DNA from: JBCDAP01 sp038747915
Lineage (GTDB): Bacteria; Planctomycetota; Phycisphaerae; Phycisphaerales; UBA1924
Direction: 5' to 3'
DNA length: 46,115 bases
Assembly (NCBI GenBank): GCA_038747915.1
Contig: JBCDJJ010000020.1
Location: forward strand, 1 to 46,115
The stretch's first letter is position 1; every line of letters begins with the position of its first letter. Below the pieces are notes generated by a model. The model made no database searches, was not told the DNA's origin, and worked only from the letters and a program-made list of their open reading frames with translations. The translations under genes and the position numbers were made by a program. This document shows, one piece after another, positions 6,679 through 14,882 of the stretch.

Positions 6679-9387
6679 TTGTTCGACGACCGCTTCCACC
6701 GCGTCAATCTGAGCCCCGACGAGCCCGAGACGCCCGGCTCGGGTGGCGATTCCCCCGGTACCGACATCGGCGCCGTCGTCGAGCTACAGATCGAGGACGA
6801 GCTCAAGGACTCGTATCTCACCTACGCCATGAGCACCATCATGGACCGGGCCCTGCCCGATGTCCGCGATGGGCTCAAGCCATCGCAGCGGCGCATCCTC
6901 GTCGCGATGAACGATCTGAGTCTGCGGCCGAACCGCAAGCACATCAAGTGCGCGAAGATCGCGGGAGACACCTCCGGCAACTACCACCCGCATGGTGAGT
7001 CGATCGTCTACCCGACGCTCGTCAACATGGCGCAGGCGTGGAAGATGCGCGTGCCGCTGATCGACGGGCAGGGCAACTTCGGCTCGATCGATGGCGACCC
7101 GCCGGCCGCGATGCGGTACACCGAGGCGCGCCTGCATGTCGCGGCGATGGACATGCTCGAGGACCTGAAGCTCGACACCGTCGACTTTCAGCCCAACTAC
7201 GACGAGCGTCTCGAGGAGCCGCTCGTGCTCCCGGGCAAGTTTCCCAACCTGCTGATCAACGGCGGTGTGGGCATCGCGGTCGGCATGGCGACGAGCCTGC
7301 TGCCGCACAACCCGGGCGAGATCCTCGACGCGATCGTTGCGACGGTCGACAACCCCGATATCACGCTCGCCGAGCTCATCGAGATCGTGCCGGGGCCGGA
7401 CTTCCCGACCGGCGGCATCATCCGCGGCCGCTCGGGCATCCTCGACGGGTACGCGACCGGGCGAGGCCGCCTTGTTGTTCGCGGCACGGTGCATATCGAG
7501 GATGTGAAGGGCTCGGCCTCCAAGCAGCAGATCGTGATCGACGAGATCCCGTATCAGCTCATTCAGCTGACACTTGTCGAGCGGATCGTCGCCGCGGTGA
7601 AAGACGAGCGGATCAAGGACATCGTGGACGTGCGCAACGAATCGGGCCGCAACGCCCGATCGCGCATCGTGTGCGAGCTGCGGCGCGGGGCCGACCCGGC
7701 GGTGGTCGAGGCGCAGCTGTACAAGTTCACACCGCTGCAGAGCACAATCTCGATCATGAACATCGCGCTGGTCAACCGCCAGCCGCGGACGCTCTCGCTC
7801 AAGGAGATGATCCAGCTGTACATCGGCCACCGCGTCGATGTGGTCGAGCGGCGGACCCGTTACCTGCTCCGCGAGGCGCAGAAGAAGGCCCACGTGCTCG
7901 AGGGCATGATCTACGCGGTCTGCGACATCGACGAGGTGATCGCCATCATCCGCTCGAGCCGCACGCGGGAGGAGGCGATCAATCGTCTCGCGGCCCGGAA
8001 GTTCCGCATCCCACCGGATCACGAGCACGCGCCGAAGATCCCCGCACGCCTGATGGATGTGGCCTCGGCGGACGACGGCGTGTTCCTGACGCGCGTGCAG
8101 GCCGAGGCGATCGGGGCGATGCGGCTGATTCAGCTCGTCGGGCTCGAGATCGAACGGCTTGTCGGTGACTACACCAAGCTCGTCGAGGAGATCGAGGGCT
8201 ACGAGGCGATCCTGGGCGACCGTCAGCTCGTGCTGAACATCATCAAAGATGACTGCGCGGTGATGCGTGAGCGCTACGCCCGCCCACGGCTGACCAAGAT
8301 CGAGGACTCGGCGGAAGACATCGACATGGCCGCGCTGATCGCGGAGGAAGATGTCGCGGTCACGGTGAGCCACGCGGGGTACATCAAGCGGGTGCCGCTC
8401 GCGACCTACAAGGAGCAGAACCGCGGCGGGCGCGGCATCAAGGCCGGTGAGGCCAAGGAAGAAGACTTCATCGAGCACGTGCTGGTCGCCGGCACGCACG
8501 ACGACCTGCTGGTGTTCACCGACCAGGGCCGTGTGTTCAAGGTGAAGGTCTTCGAGATCCCCGAGATGAGCCGTACGCAGCGGGGGCGGGCGATCGTCAA
8601 CGTTGTCGAGCTGCGCCCCGGTGAGCGGGCGGTCTCGTTCATGCCGATCAAGGATTTCGAGCGCGGGGAGTACTTCCTGGTGTTCGCCACGGCCCAGGGC
8701 AAGATCAAGCGCAGCTCGCTCCAGCTCTACCAGAACGTCAACCGCTCGGGCTTGATCGCGGTCTCGCTCGCTGAGGGCGACGAGCTGATCGGCGTGCGAT
8801 GGACGGGCGGCGGCGATCACCTGCTGGTCGCGACTGCGAAGGGCATGTCGATCCGGTTCCCCGAGCAGGATGCTCGCGCGATGGGCCGCAACGCGGCCGG
8901 CGTGAAGGCGATCGAGCTCGGCCCGGGCGACCGCGTGGTGGGGTTGTCCCGCATCCCCATGCTTGATCCGGAAGACCCCACCGCTGAGGCCGAGCCGGGC
9001 CTCGCCCTGCTCACGGTCACCGAGAACGGCTACGGCAAGCGGACCGACCTCCGTGAGTACCTCGTCGCCTCGGAGCAGGAGGACGGCTCGACTACCTTCC
9101 GGACGCAGTCACGCGGCGGCAAGGGCCGCATCGACATCCGTACGACCCCGCGCAACGGCCAGACCGTCGCGGCCCGCGAGGTCCGCCAAGGTGATTCGCT
9201 CGTGCTTGTCACCCAGCAGGGACTCCTGGTTCGCACCGGTGTGGACCAGATCTCGCAGCTGGGCCGTGCGACGCAGGGGGTTCGCGTGATCAACCTGAAG
9301 TCCGGCGACAAGCTCGTGGCCATGGCGGTGATCCCTCCCGCTGAGGACGATGGTGAGGGCGGCGAGACCATCCCTGCCGAGTCGTGA
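6679..9387 (+). CDS. gyrA: DNA gyrase subunit A
   Basis: 902 residues from TTG 6679; an ACGAGG about 10 bases upstream is a plausible ribosome binding site. Upstream the frame is open but reads as Arg-rich non-coding sequence. GyrA cuts and rejoins DNA while introducing negative supercoils with GyrB. The N-terminal part has LKDSYLTYAMSTIMDRALPD and GLKPSQRRIL; the active-site Tyr is Tyr147 in AAMRYTEARL. The quinolone-region segment reads HPHGESIVYPTLV: Ser108 aligns with E. coli Ser83, while Pro112 takes the place of Asp87. The GyrA box QNRGGRG near residue 580 marks gyrase rather than topoisomerase IV, followed by the six-bladed DNA-wrapping domain and an acidic tail. gyrB is not nearby. 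The STAS gene follows after 39 bp. Confidence 0.97.
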   Translation: MFDDRFHRVNLSPDEPETPGSGGDSPGTDIGAVVELQIEDELKDSYLTYAMSTIMDRALPDVRDGLKPSQRRILVAMNDLSLRPNRKHIKCAKIAGDTSGNYHPHGESIVYPTLVNMAQAWKMRVPLIDGQGNFGSIDGDPPAAMRYTEARLHVAAMDMLEDLKLDTVDFQPNYDERLEEPLVLPGKFPNLLINGGVGIAVGMATSLLPHNPGEILDAIVATVDNPDITLAELIEIVPGPDFPTGGIIRGRSGILDGYATGRGRLVVRGTVHIEDVKGSASKQQIVIDEIPYQLIQLTLVERIVAAVKDERIKDIVDVRNESGRNARSRIVCELRRGADPAVVEAQLYKFTPLQSTISIMNIALVNRQPRTLSLKEMIQLYIGHRVDVVERRTRYLLREAQKKAHVLEGMIYAVCDIDEVIAIIRSSRTREEAINRLAARKFRIPPDHEHAPKIPARLMDVASADDGVFLTRVQAEAIGAMRLIQLVGLEIERLVGDYTKLVEEIEGYEAILGDRQLVLNIIKDDCAVMRERYARPRLTKIEDSAEDIDMAALIAEEDVAVTVSHAGYIKRVPLATYKEQNRGGRGIKAGEAKEEDFIEHVLVAGTHDDLLVFTDQGRVFKVKVFEIPEMSRTQRGRAIVNVVELRPGERAVSFMPIKDFERGEYFLVFATAQGKIKRSSLQLYQNVNRSGLIAVSLAEGDELIGVRWTGGGDHLLVATAKGMSIRFPEQDARAMGRNAAGVKAIELGPGDRVVGLSRIPMLDPEDPTAEAEPGLALLTVTENGYGKRTDLREYLVASEQEDGSTTFRTQSRGGKGRIDIRTTPRNGQTVAAREVRQGDSLVLVTQQGLLVRTGVDQISQLGRATQGVRVINLKSGDKLVAMAVIPPAEDDGEGGETIPAES

Positions 9388-9426
9388 GCGGTTGCTAAAC
9401 TGCGACTCTCCGAGCCGGAGGCCTCC

Positions 9427-9771
9427 ATGCCCGAGTGGTCCGATCAGATCGAAGTTGTGGATCTGTCCGATGAGCCCGATCTCTCGGAAGACCTGCTAAA
9501 CACTTACTCCAAACTCGCTGAGATCGAGGATGGGGCGCGTCCGAACCTGGTGCTCGACCTGTCCGGTGTGACGTACCTGAACTCCTCCAACATCGCGCAG
9601 ATGCTCCGGTTGCGGAAGCTGATGATCGAGAGCGATCGCCGGCTGAAGATCTGCTCGGTGGTCGAGGCGGTGTGGGCGATCATGCTGCTCACCGGGCTCG
9701 ACAAGGTTTTCGACTTTGCGCCCGACAAGGCGACCGCGATCGCGGGGCTGCAGATCGATCAGAACCAGTGA
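9427..9771 (+). CDS. STAS-domain protein (anti-sigma factor antagonist-like)
   Basis: 114 residues, a single STAS domain. GGAGG lies just before ATG 9427. The central strand-loop-helix reads LVLDLSGVTYLNSSNIAQML, matching the place where SpoIIAA/RsbV-type proteins carry the regulatory Ser (here Ser53 or Ser54). Proteins of this type bind or release an anti-sigma kinase depending on phosphorylation of that Ser. No partner kinase or sigma gene is adjacent, so the partner is unknown. It is co-directional with gyrA 39 bp upstream and with the flavoprotein gene 28 bp downstream. Confidence 0.85.
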   Translation: MPEWSDQIEVVDLSDEPDLSEDLLNTYSKLAEIEDGARPNLVLDLSGVTYLNSSNIAQMLRLRKLMIESDRRLKICSVVEAVWAIMLLTGLDKVFDFAPDKATAIAGLQIDQNQ

Positions 9772-9799
9772 GGCACTAGGCAGAGGGCATCAGGCATCG

Positions 9800-10462
9800 G
9801 TGTCGGAGCCGCTCCCTCATATTCCGCTCGAGCGCCACACCCCGGCCGTCGAAACGGCCGAGGCGGCCCGTGCGTTCCACGAGGTGATGCGCACGCGGCG
9901 ATCGGTGCGTGAGTTCTCCGATCGGCCGGTGCCGCGCGAGACCATCGAGTGGATCGTGCGTGCTGCGGCCACCGGCCCAACGGGCGCGAACAAGCAGCCG
10001 TACCGGTTTGTGTGCGTCGACGACCCGGCGATCAAACGCGAGATCCGGCTCGCTGCCGAGGCGGAGGAGCGCGAGTTCTACGAGCGCCGCGCCTCGCAGC
10101 GGTGGCTCGACGATCTCGCCCCGCTCGGCACCGATGCGTCCAAGCCCTTCCTCGAGATTGCGCCGTGGGTGATCGTCGTGTTCGCCCTCGCGAAGGACGA
10201 CGACGGCGGGCAGGTGTACTACCGGGAGGAATCGGTGGGCATCGCGGTGGGGCTGGCGATCGCAGCGATCCACCACGCGGGGCTGGTGACGCTCACGCAC
10301 ACACCGAGCCCGATGAAGTTCCTGTGCGAGGTGCTGGGACGGCCGGAGCACGAACGGCCATTCGTGGTGCTGCCGGTGGGGTACCCAGCGGAGGGCGCGA
10401 CGGTGCCGGCGATCACGAAGAAGCCGATCGGGCAGGTGATGGTGGTGAACCGGGGGGAGTGA
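9800..10462 (+). CDS. Nitroreductase-fold flavoprotein, iodotyrosine deiodinase-like
   Basis: 220 residues from GTG 9800. The nitroreductase fold is shown by RTRRSVREFSDRPVP (FMN phosphate site, residues 31-45) and AAATGPTGANKQPYRFV. The rest follows iodotyrosine deiodinase (IYD) closely: EEREFY, QRWLDDL, YYREESVGIAVGLAIAAIHH, GLVTLTHTPSP, VLGRPEHERPFVVLPVGYPA. In IYD an active-site lid supplies Glu, Tyr and Lys that clamp the halotyrosine (human Glu157, Tyr161, Lys182). The same residues with the same spacing (+4, +21) are present here as Glu90, Tyr94 and Lys115. A reductive dehalogenase acting on halotyrosine or a similar phenol is therefore more likely than a general nitroreductase. Substrate assignment is inference from this alignment by eye. 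Probably cytosolic; no signal peptide. Confidence 0.8.
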   Translation: MSEPLPHIPLERHTPAVETAEAARAFHEVMRTRRSVREFSDRPVPRETIEWIVRAAATGPTGANKQPYRFVCVDDPAIKREIRLAAEAEEREFYERRASQRWLDDLAPLGTDASKPFLEIAPWVIVVFALAKDDDGGQVYYREESVGIAVGLAIAAIHHAGLVTLTHTPSPMKFLCEVLGRPEHERPFVVLPVGYPAEGATVPAITKKPIGQVMVVNRGE

Positions 10463-10597
10463 TGAGCGCGAGCTAGTCCACGCCGGCCGGAAGATGCCCG
10501 AGCGTTGGGGGTTCGTACGATCGGGTGCAGCGCTCGACAGTTCCGCGGCGACACGCCGCGGCTCGTGGGTTGTTGGCCGGCGAGACGCGTTTGTCGA

Positions 10598-12139
10598 TCA
10601 GTTCTTCCACACCAGCGTCGGCTTGCGGTCGCCCGCGACCACATCGATCCGCCGCACCGGGGTGCTCGTCGGGGCTCGCTTGACCGTCTCGGGATCGGCC
10701 TCGATCTCGTCGGCGATCTGCTCCATCACGCGGGCGAACCGCTCGAGCACGTACCTCGGCTCGGTCTCCGTCGGCTCGACCATCAGGCAGTTCACGATCG
10801 GCCAGTGCATCGTCGGCGCGTGGATGCCGTAGTCGAGCAGCCGCTTGGCGATGTCGTCGAGCTTGATGCCGTGGTCGAGCAGCTTCTTGGGCACGGTCAC
10901 AAACTCGTGGGCCGCGAAGCGGTGCTCGGCGGGTTCGAAGAAGGGCATCTCGAACCGCGATTTCATAAGTGCCGCGATGTAGTTCGCGTTGAGCACCGCC
11001 TGCTCGGCGACCTCGCGCAGGCCGACCGGGCCGCACGCGCGGATGTACGCCCAGCACCGCACCATGATGCCGAACTGCGTGATGAAACTCCGCACCTTGC
11101 CGATGCTCTTGGGCCGGTTCGAGTCGAGGAAGTACCGCCCATCGGCGTCCTTCTCGATCTGCGGCACGGGCAGGTAGGGCGCCAGGAAGTCGCGCACCAC
11201 GATGGGCCCGCCGCCCGGCCCGCCGCACCCGTGCGGTGTCGAGAAGGTCTTGTGCACGTTGTAGTGCATCATGTCGGCGCCGAAGAGACCCGGCGTGGTC
11301 TTGCCGAGCACGGCGTTCATGTTCGCGCCGTCGAGGTAGACGAGGCCGCCGACGGAGTGGATCAGGTCCGAGACCTCGTGGATGTACTTGTCGAACAGCC
11401 CGTTGGTGTTCGGGTTGGTGATCATGATGCCGGCGATCTGGTCTTCGCCGTGCTTGTCGATCTGAGCCTTCACATCGTCGAGGTCGGTGTAGCCCTGGGG
11501 TGTGACCTTGACCATCACCGCACCGGCGCCGCACATGGCGCACGAGGCGGGGTTGGTGCCGTGAGCGTTGGACGGGGCAAAGACGACGGTCCGCTGGGCC
11601 TGGCCCTGGTCGCGGAAGTAGGCCCGCATGACCTTGAGCGCCGTGAACTCGCCGTGCGCACCCGCAGCGGGCTGGAGCGAGGCCTCGTCGAGCCCGGCGA
11701 TGGTCTCGAGCATCGTGCGGGTCTCGTAGAGCATCGCGAGGGCGCCCTGGATGTCATCGTCGTCCTGCAGCGGGTGGAGCTGCGCGAAACCTGGGTGGGC
11801 CGCGGCGTACTCGTTGATCCGCGGGTTGTACTTCATGGTGCAGGAGCCGAGCGGATAGAAGTTCCCGTCGATGGAGAAGTTCCGCTGACTGAGGTGGGTG
11901 TAGTGGCGGATGACGGGCAGCTGCGCGAGCGCGGGCCAGGCGGGCGCATCGCCGGCGAGGTTACTCGGCACGGTCGTCTGGGGTACATCCAGCGCGGGGA
12001 GGGTGATGGCGCGCGCACCGGGCGAGTCCTTCTCGAAGATCGTCGGCAGCGCCTCGTGGGCCTTCCGCGGCAACTCGTGCTCGCGGGTCCGCGGGTTGAG
12101 GTCGGCGGTGGTGGTCTGGTTGTGGTCGATTGTGGTCAT
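10598..12139 (-). CDS. gcvPB: Glycine dehydrogenase (decarboxylating) subunit 2
   Basis: 513 residues from ATG 12139. A start 30 bases further upstream would place codons inside the palindromic repeat and was rejected. With GcvPA it forms the P-protein of the glycine cleavage system, decarboxylating glycine and passing the aminomethyl group to the H-protein. The PLP lysine is Lys297 in MHYNVHKTFSTPHGCGGPGG. Other clear motifs are YPLGSCTMKYNPRINE (95-110), LQPAAGAHGEFTALKVMRAY (155-174) and NAHGTNPASC (191-200). It is the downstream partner of gcvPA, separated by a 99-bp gap occupied mostly by the second palindromic element. gcvT, gcvH and lpd are not in the window. Confidence 0.96.
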   Translation of the reverse strand: MTTIDHNQTTTADLNPRTREHELPRKAHEALPTIFEKDSPGARAITLPALDVPQTTVPSNLAGDAPAWPALAQLPVIRHYTHLSQRNFSIDGNFYPLGSCTMKYNPRINEYAAAHPGFAQLHPLQDDDDIQGALAMLYETRTMLETIAGLDEASLQPAAGAHGEFTALKVMRAYFRDQGQAQRTVVFAPSNAHGTNPASCAMCGAGAVMVKVTPQGYTDLDDVKAQIDKHGEDQIAGIMITNPNTNGLFDKYIHEVSDLIHSVGGLVYLDGANMNAVLGKTTPGLFGADMMHYNVHKTFSTPHGCGGPGGGPIVVRDFLAPYLPVPQIEKDADGRYFLDSNRPKSIGKVRSFITQFGIMVRCWAYIRACGPVGLREVAEQAVLNANYIAALMKSRFEMPFFEPAEHRFAAHEFVTVPKKLLDHGIKLDDIAKRLLDYGIHAPTMHWPIVNCLMVEPTETEPRYVLERFARVMEQIADEIEADPETVKRAPTSTPVRRIDVVAGDRKPTLVWKN

Positions 12140-12154
12140 GTCTGTGATCCGAGG

Positions 12155-12225
12155 CGGTGGCGGAGGCATCTTGCCTCCGCGTCAGCAGGCCGAATGTCCG
12201 CGGAGGCAAGATGCCTCCGCCACCG
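12155..12225. repeat. Palindromic REPIN-like element, copy 2
   Basis: Same layout as the element at 5284-5354: arm 1 GGAGGCA-tct-TGCCTCC and arm 2 GGAGGCA-aga-TGCCTCC, with outer ends CGGTGGCG and CGCCACCG. Relative to copy 1 the innermost stem pair is changed on both sides (T-A in copy 1, A-T in copy 2), a compensatory change that supports a selected folded form. The spacer between arms differs in sequence between copies but is of similar size. It sits between gcvPA and gcvPB on their shared transcript. Confidence 0.8.
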
Positions 12226-12238
12226 ATTTGGGTACTTC

Positions 12239-13627
12239 CTAGCTCTTCGCGGCCTCCTTGAGGCACTTGAGCAGCAGTTCCATCTCGTCCTTGGTTCGTT
12301 TTTCGGTGACCGCGATGAGGAGTGACTGCGTGCTGCCCTCGCCGCCGAGCCGCTCGCTCGCCAGCGCGACACCGGGGAGCAGACCCATCGCCTTGCCGTG
12401 GCGGATCACACGCTCACCGGGCACCGGGCATCGCACGACGAACTCATTGAAGAACGCACCCTCTTGGGCAGCGGTGTGCTGCAGTTCGTACCCCTCGAGT
12501 GCCGCGATCTCCTTGGCCAGCCAGTGGGCCTTGTGCCAGCACTGCTCGGCGAGTTCGCGGATGCCCTCGCGGCCCATCGCGGTCATGAACATCGTCGCGC
12601 GGAGTGCGAGCAGGCCCTGATTTGTGCACACGTTCGATGTGGCCTTGGCCCCTCGGATGTGCTGCTCGCGAGTCTGGAGCGCGAGGCAGAACACGCGTCG
12701 TCCGTCCGCGTCGACCGTCTGGCCCACCAGCCGGCCCGGCATCTTGCGTGTGAACTTGTCCTTCGCGGCGAACAGGCCGAGGTACGGCCCGCCGAGTTGA
12801 AGCGGGATGCCCAGCGGCTGGCCCTCGCCCGCGGCCACATCCGCCCCACAGTCACCGGGGCTCTTGAGCAGGGCGCACGCGATGGGGTTGAACACCGCGA
12901 CCGCCACCGGCTCGGCGCCGGCCCGCTCGCCCTCGCGCCCCTTGGCTGCTGCAAAGCACCCGGACCAGTCCTCGATGAGTCCGAAGCGGTTGGGCGACTG
13001 GAGCACCAGGCACGCGGTGCGGTCGTCGGCGAGGCTCGCCACCTCCGCTGGATCGATCAGCCCGTCTCGTGCCGGCACGGTCATCACCTCGACGGGCAAG
13101 TCGGCGGTGACGGTCTCAATGACCTTGCGGTAGTCGGGATGGAGTGTCTCGGCGACGAGAATCCCGGTCTTGCCGGTGACGTTGATCGCCATCAGGACGC
13201 CTTCAGCGGTCGCGCTCGCGCCCTCGTAGAGCGAGGCGTTGGCGATGTCCATGCCTGTCAGCCGCGCGATCTGCGTCTGGAACTCGAAGAAGGCCTGCAG
13301 CGAGCCCTGGCTCGCCTCGCCTTGGTACGGCGTGTAGGCGGTCAGGAACTCGCCGCGCGTGATCATCTGGTCGATGAACGCCGGGATGAAATGGTCGTAC
13401 GCGCCGCCACCTATGAAGCAGGCGTGCGTGTGCGGCCCGACGTTGGACGAGGCGAGCGACTGCACTTCCCGCTGCAGCTCGAGTTCTGAGAGCGCGGGCG
13501 GGAGATCGAGCTCGCCTTGCACGCGGCTTGTCGTCGGGATGACCGCGAACAGTTCATCGATCGAGGAGATGCCGATCGTGTCGAGCATCTCCTGTTGCTG
13601 CGCGGGCGATGTGGAGGTGTAGTTCAT
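12239..13627 (-). CDS. gcvPA: Glycine dehydrogenase (decarboxylating) subunit 1
   Basis: 462 residues from ATG 13627 (MNYTSTSPAQQQEMLDTIG), which matches the usual GcvPA beginning; an upstream ATG at 13648 adds seven residues of no known value. It is the partner of GcvPB in glycine decarboxylation. Typical segments are IGISSIDELFAVIP, SNVGPHTHACFIGGGAYDHF, AYTPYQGEASQGSLQAFFEF, SLYEGASATAEGVLMA, LQLGGPYLGLFAAK and NVCTNQGLLALRATMFM. The gene is divergent from the M28 peptidase (93 bp between starts). That gap is too short for a tandem glycine riboswitch, and no such structure is visible. Confidence 0.96.
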   Translation of the reverse strand: MNYTSTSPAQQQEMLDTIGISSIDELFAVIPTTSRVQGELDLPPALSELELQREVQSLASSNVGPHTHACFIGGGAYDHFIPAFIDQMITRGEFLTAYTPYQGEASQGSLQAFFEFQTQIARLTGMDIANASLYEGASATAEGVLMAINVTGKTGILVAETLHPDYRKVIETVTADLPVEVMTVPARDGLIDPAEVASLADDRTACLVLQSPNRFGLIEDWSGCFAAAKGREGERAGAEPVAVAVFNPIACALLKSPGDCGADVAAGEGQPLGIPLQLGGPYLGLFAAKDKFTRKMPGRLVGQTVDADGRRVFCLALQTREQHIRGAKATSNVCTNQGLLALRATMFMTAMGREGIRELAEQCWHKAHWLAKEIAALEGYELQHTAAQEGAFFNEFVVRCPVPGERVIRHGKAMGLLPGVALASERLGGEGSTQSLLIAVTEKRTKDEMELLLKCLKEAAKS

Positions 13628-13720
13628 CGTGGATGATTCTCGCGACATGGGCGAGCCGATGCTCGTGTATGCGGCATCGGCGTCCGGTGCTTCGAATAAT
13701 GACTGTATGCGGATGAAGCG

Positions 13721-14872
13721 ATGAAGAGAAGTTCTGAACGACCCGCGAATGTGCCGAAGATTGTTCGGAGATTCTGGTGTTGTGCCGCTTTGGCTGCGGC
13801 ACTTCTCGGCGGGTTCGCACTCGCAGCATGCACTGGTCTGTCATCCGAGGCGCGCTGGCCCACCCCACTCGAGCGCATCACCACGCACGCATCGTTCGTG
13901 GCCGATCCCGCCCTCAACGGACGCCGGCCGGGCACACCCGGCCACGAGCGTGCTGCGGCGTACCTGGTCGAGCACCTCGAGTCGATCGGGCTCGAGCCGG
14001 CGTTCGTCGATGCCGACGGCGGGTTGACCTATCGGCAGTGGTTCCGCATCGGCGAGTCGGGCCCGACCGTGGCGAACATCGCGGGTGTTATCCCGGGTCG
14101 GGGCGAGCTCGCCGATCGATACATCGTGCTCGGGGCCCACTACGACCACATCGGCCACGGCGATGGCCCGCGGCTCATCCGTGATCGGACGCGCGGGGGT
14201 GATGTACACCCCGGGGCAGATGACAACGCGAGCGGGGTCGCCGCACTGCTCGCAGCGGCCGAGATGACACATCGCCGGCGCACCAACAGGGCACGCCCGG
14301 TGGACCCGAGGTCATCGATGCCCCCGCCGCCGCAACGATCGGTCCTGGTCACGTTCTTCACCGCGGAGGAAGCGGGCCTTGTCGGATCGCGTTACCTGCT
14401 CGATGCGTCGCGATTCGGGGCAGCGAATGTCGACGCGATGATCAACCTCGACATGGTCGGCAGGCTCGACGACCAGTCGACGCTGCACGTGTGGGGCGTT
14501 GGTACCGCGAGTGACAACCAGTGGGTGGTGGTGACCGACCTCGCCGAGGGGGTCGGGTTCGAGGTGGTCGGTGAGCCCAGCGGGTGGGGACCGAGCGACT
14601 ACGCGAGCTTCACCGATGCCGGCATCCCCGCGATCCACCTGATCACACTCAACAACGATGACTACCACACACCCGACGACACGTTCGCTCGTCTCAATCT
14701 TGAGGGCATCGCGCGGGTTGCTGAGCTCGTGAATCTGATGGTGCCGTTCCTGGACGATGTGCTGCCGTTCCGGTTTGCCGAGACCGGTCCGATGCCGCAC
14801 CCGTTCGACGCCGGCACCCCCCCTGTGTCCGGGGCAGCACGCTCCGGCTCGCTCGTGCCTGTGGATCGGTAG
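13721..14872 (+). CDS. M28-family zinc aminopeptidase, predicted lipoprotein
   Basis: 383 residues. The N-terminus has basic residues, a hydrophobic stretch ALAAALLGGFALAAC and a candidate lipobox with Cys37, so it is likely exported and lipid-anchored. The peptidase domain has all five expected zinc ligands for a co-catalytic M28 site: His140 (GAHYDH), Asp167 (GADDNASG), Glu216/Glu217 (FTAEEAGLVGS, one catalytic and one ligand), Asp244 (NLDMVGR) and His316 (DDYHTPDD). It would release N-terminal residues from peptides outside the cytoplasm. A Pro/Arg-rich insertion (about 185-205) separates the second and third ligands. The isomerase gene follows 10 bp after its stop. Confidence 0.92.
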   Translation: MKRSSERPANVPKIVRRFWCCAALAAALLGGFALAACTGLSSEARWPTPLERITTHASFVADPALNGRRPGTPGHERAAAYLVEHLESIGLEPAFVDADGGLTYRQWFRIGESGPTVANIAGVIPGRGELADRYIVLGAHYDHIGHGDGPRLIRDRTRGGDVHPGADDNASGVAALLAAAEMTHRRRTNRARPVDPRSSMPPPPQRSVLVTFFTAEEAGLVGSRYLLDASRFGAANVDAMINLDMVGRLDDQSTLHVWGVGTASDNQWVVVTDLAEGVGFEVVGEPSGWGPSDYASFTDAGIPAIHLITLNNDDYHTPDDTFARLNLEGIARVAELVNLMVPFLDDVLPFRFAETGPMPHPFDAGTPPVSGAARSGSLVPVDR

Positions 14873-14882
14873 ACTTGAGTTC

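Noticed and set aside
6784..8820. Long open frame on the minus strand (678 codons) antisense to gyrA
   Set aside because: GC-rich codon structure of gyrA leaves the complementary frame open. The translation is His/Asp/Arg-rich without domain pattern and gyrA itself is certain.
9800..10462. BluB (5,6-dimethylbenzimidazole synthase) as identity of the flavoprotein
   Set aside because: The lid residues Glu90, Tyr94 and Lys115 and the GRPEHERPFVVLPVGYPA segment follow iodotyrosine deiodinase, and no cobalamin synthesis gene is adjacent.
12398..13489. Open frame of 363 codons on the plus strand across gcvPA
   Set aside because: Antisense shadow of gcvPA, rich in Arg, His and Gly, no motif.
13628..13720. 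Glycine riboswitch in front of gcvPA
   Set aside because: Only 93 bases separate the divergent starts and no tandem aptamer-like helices are visible.
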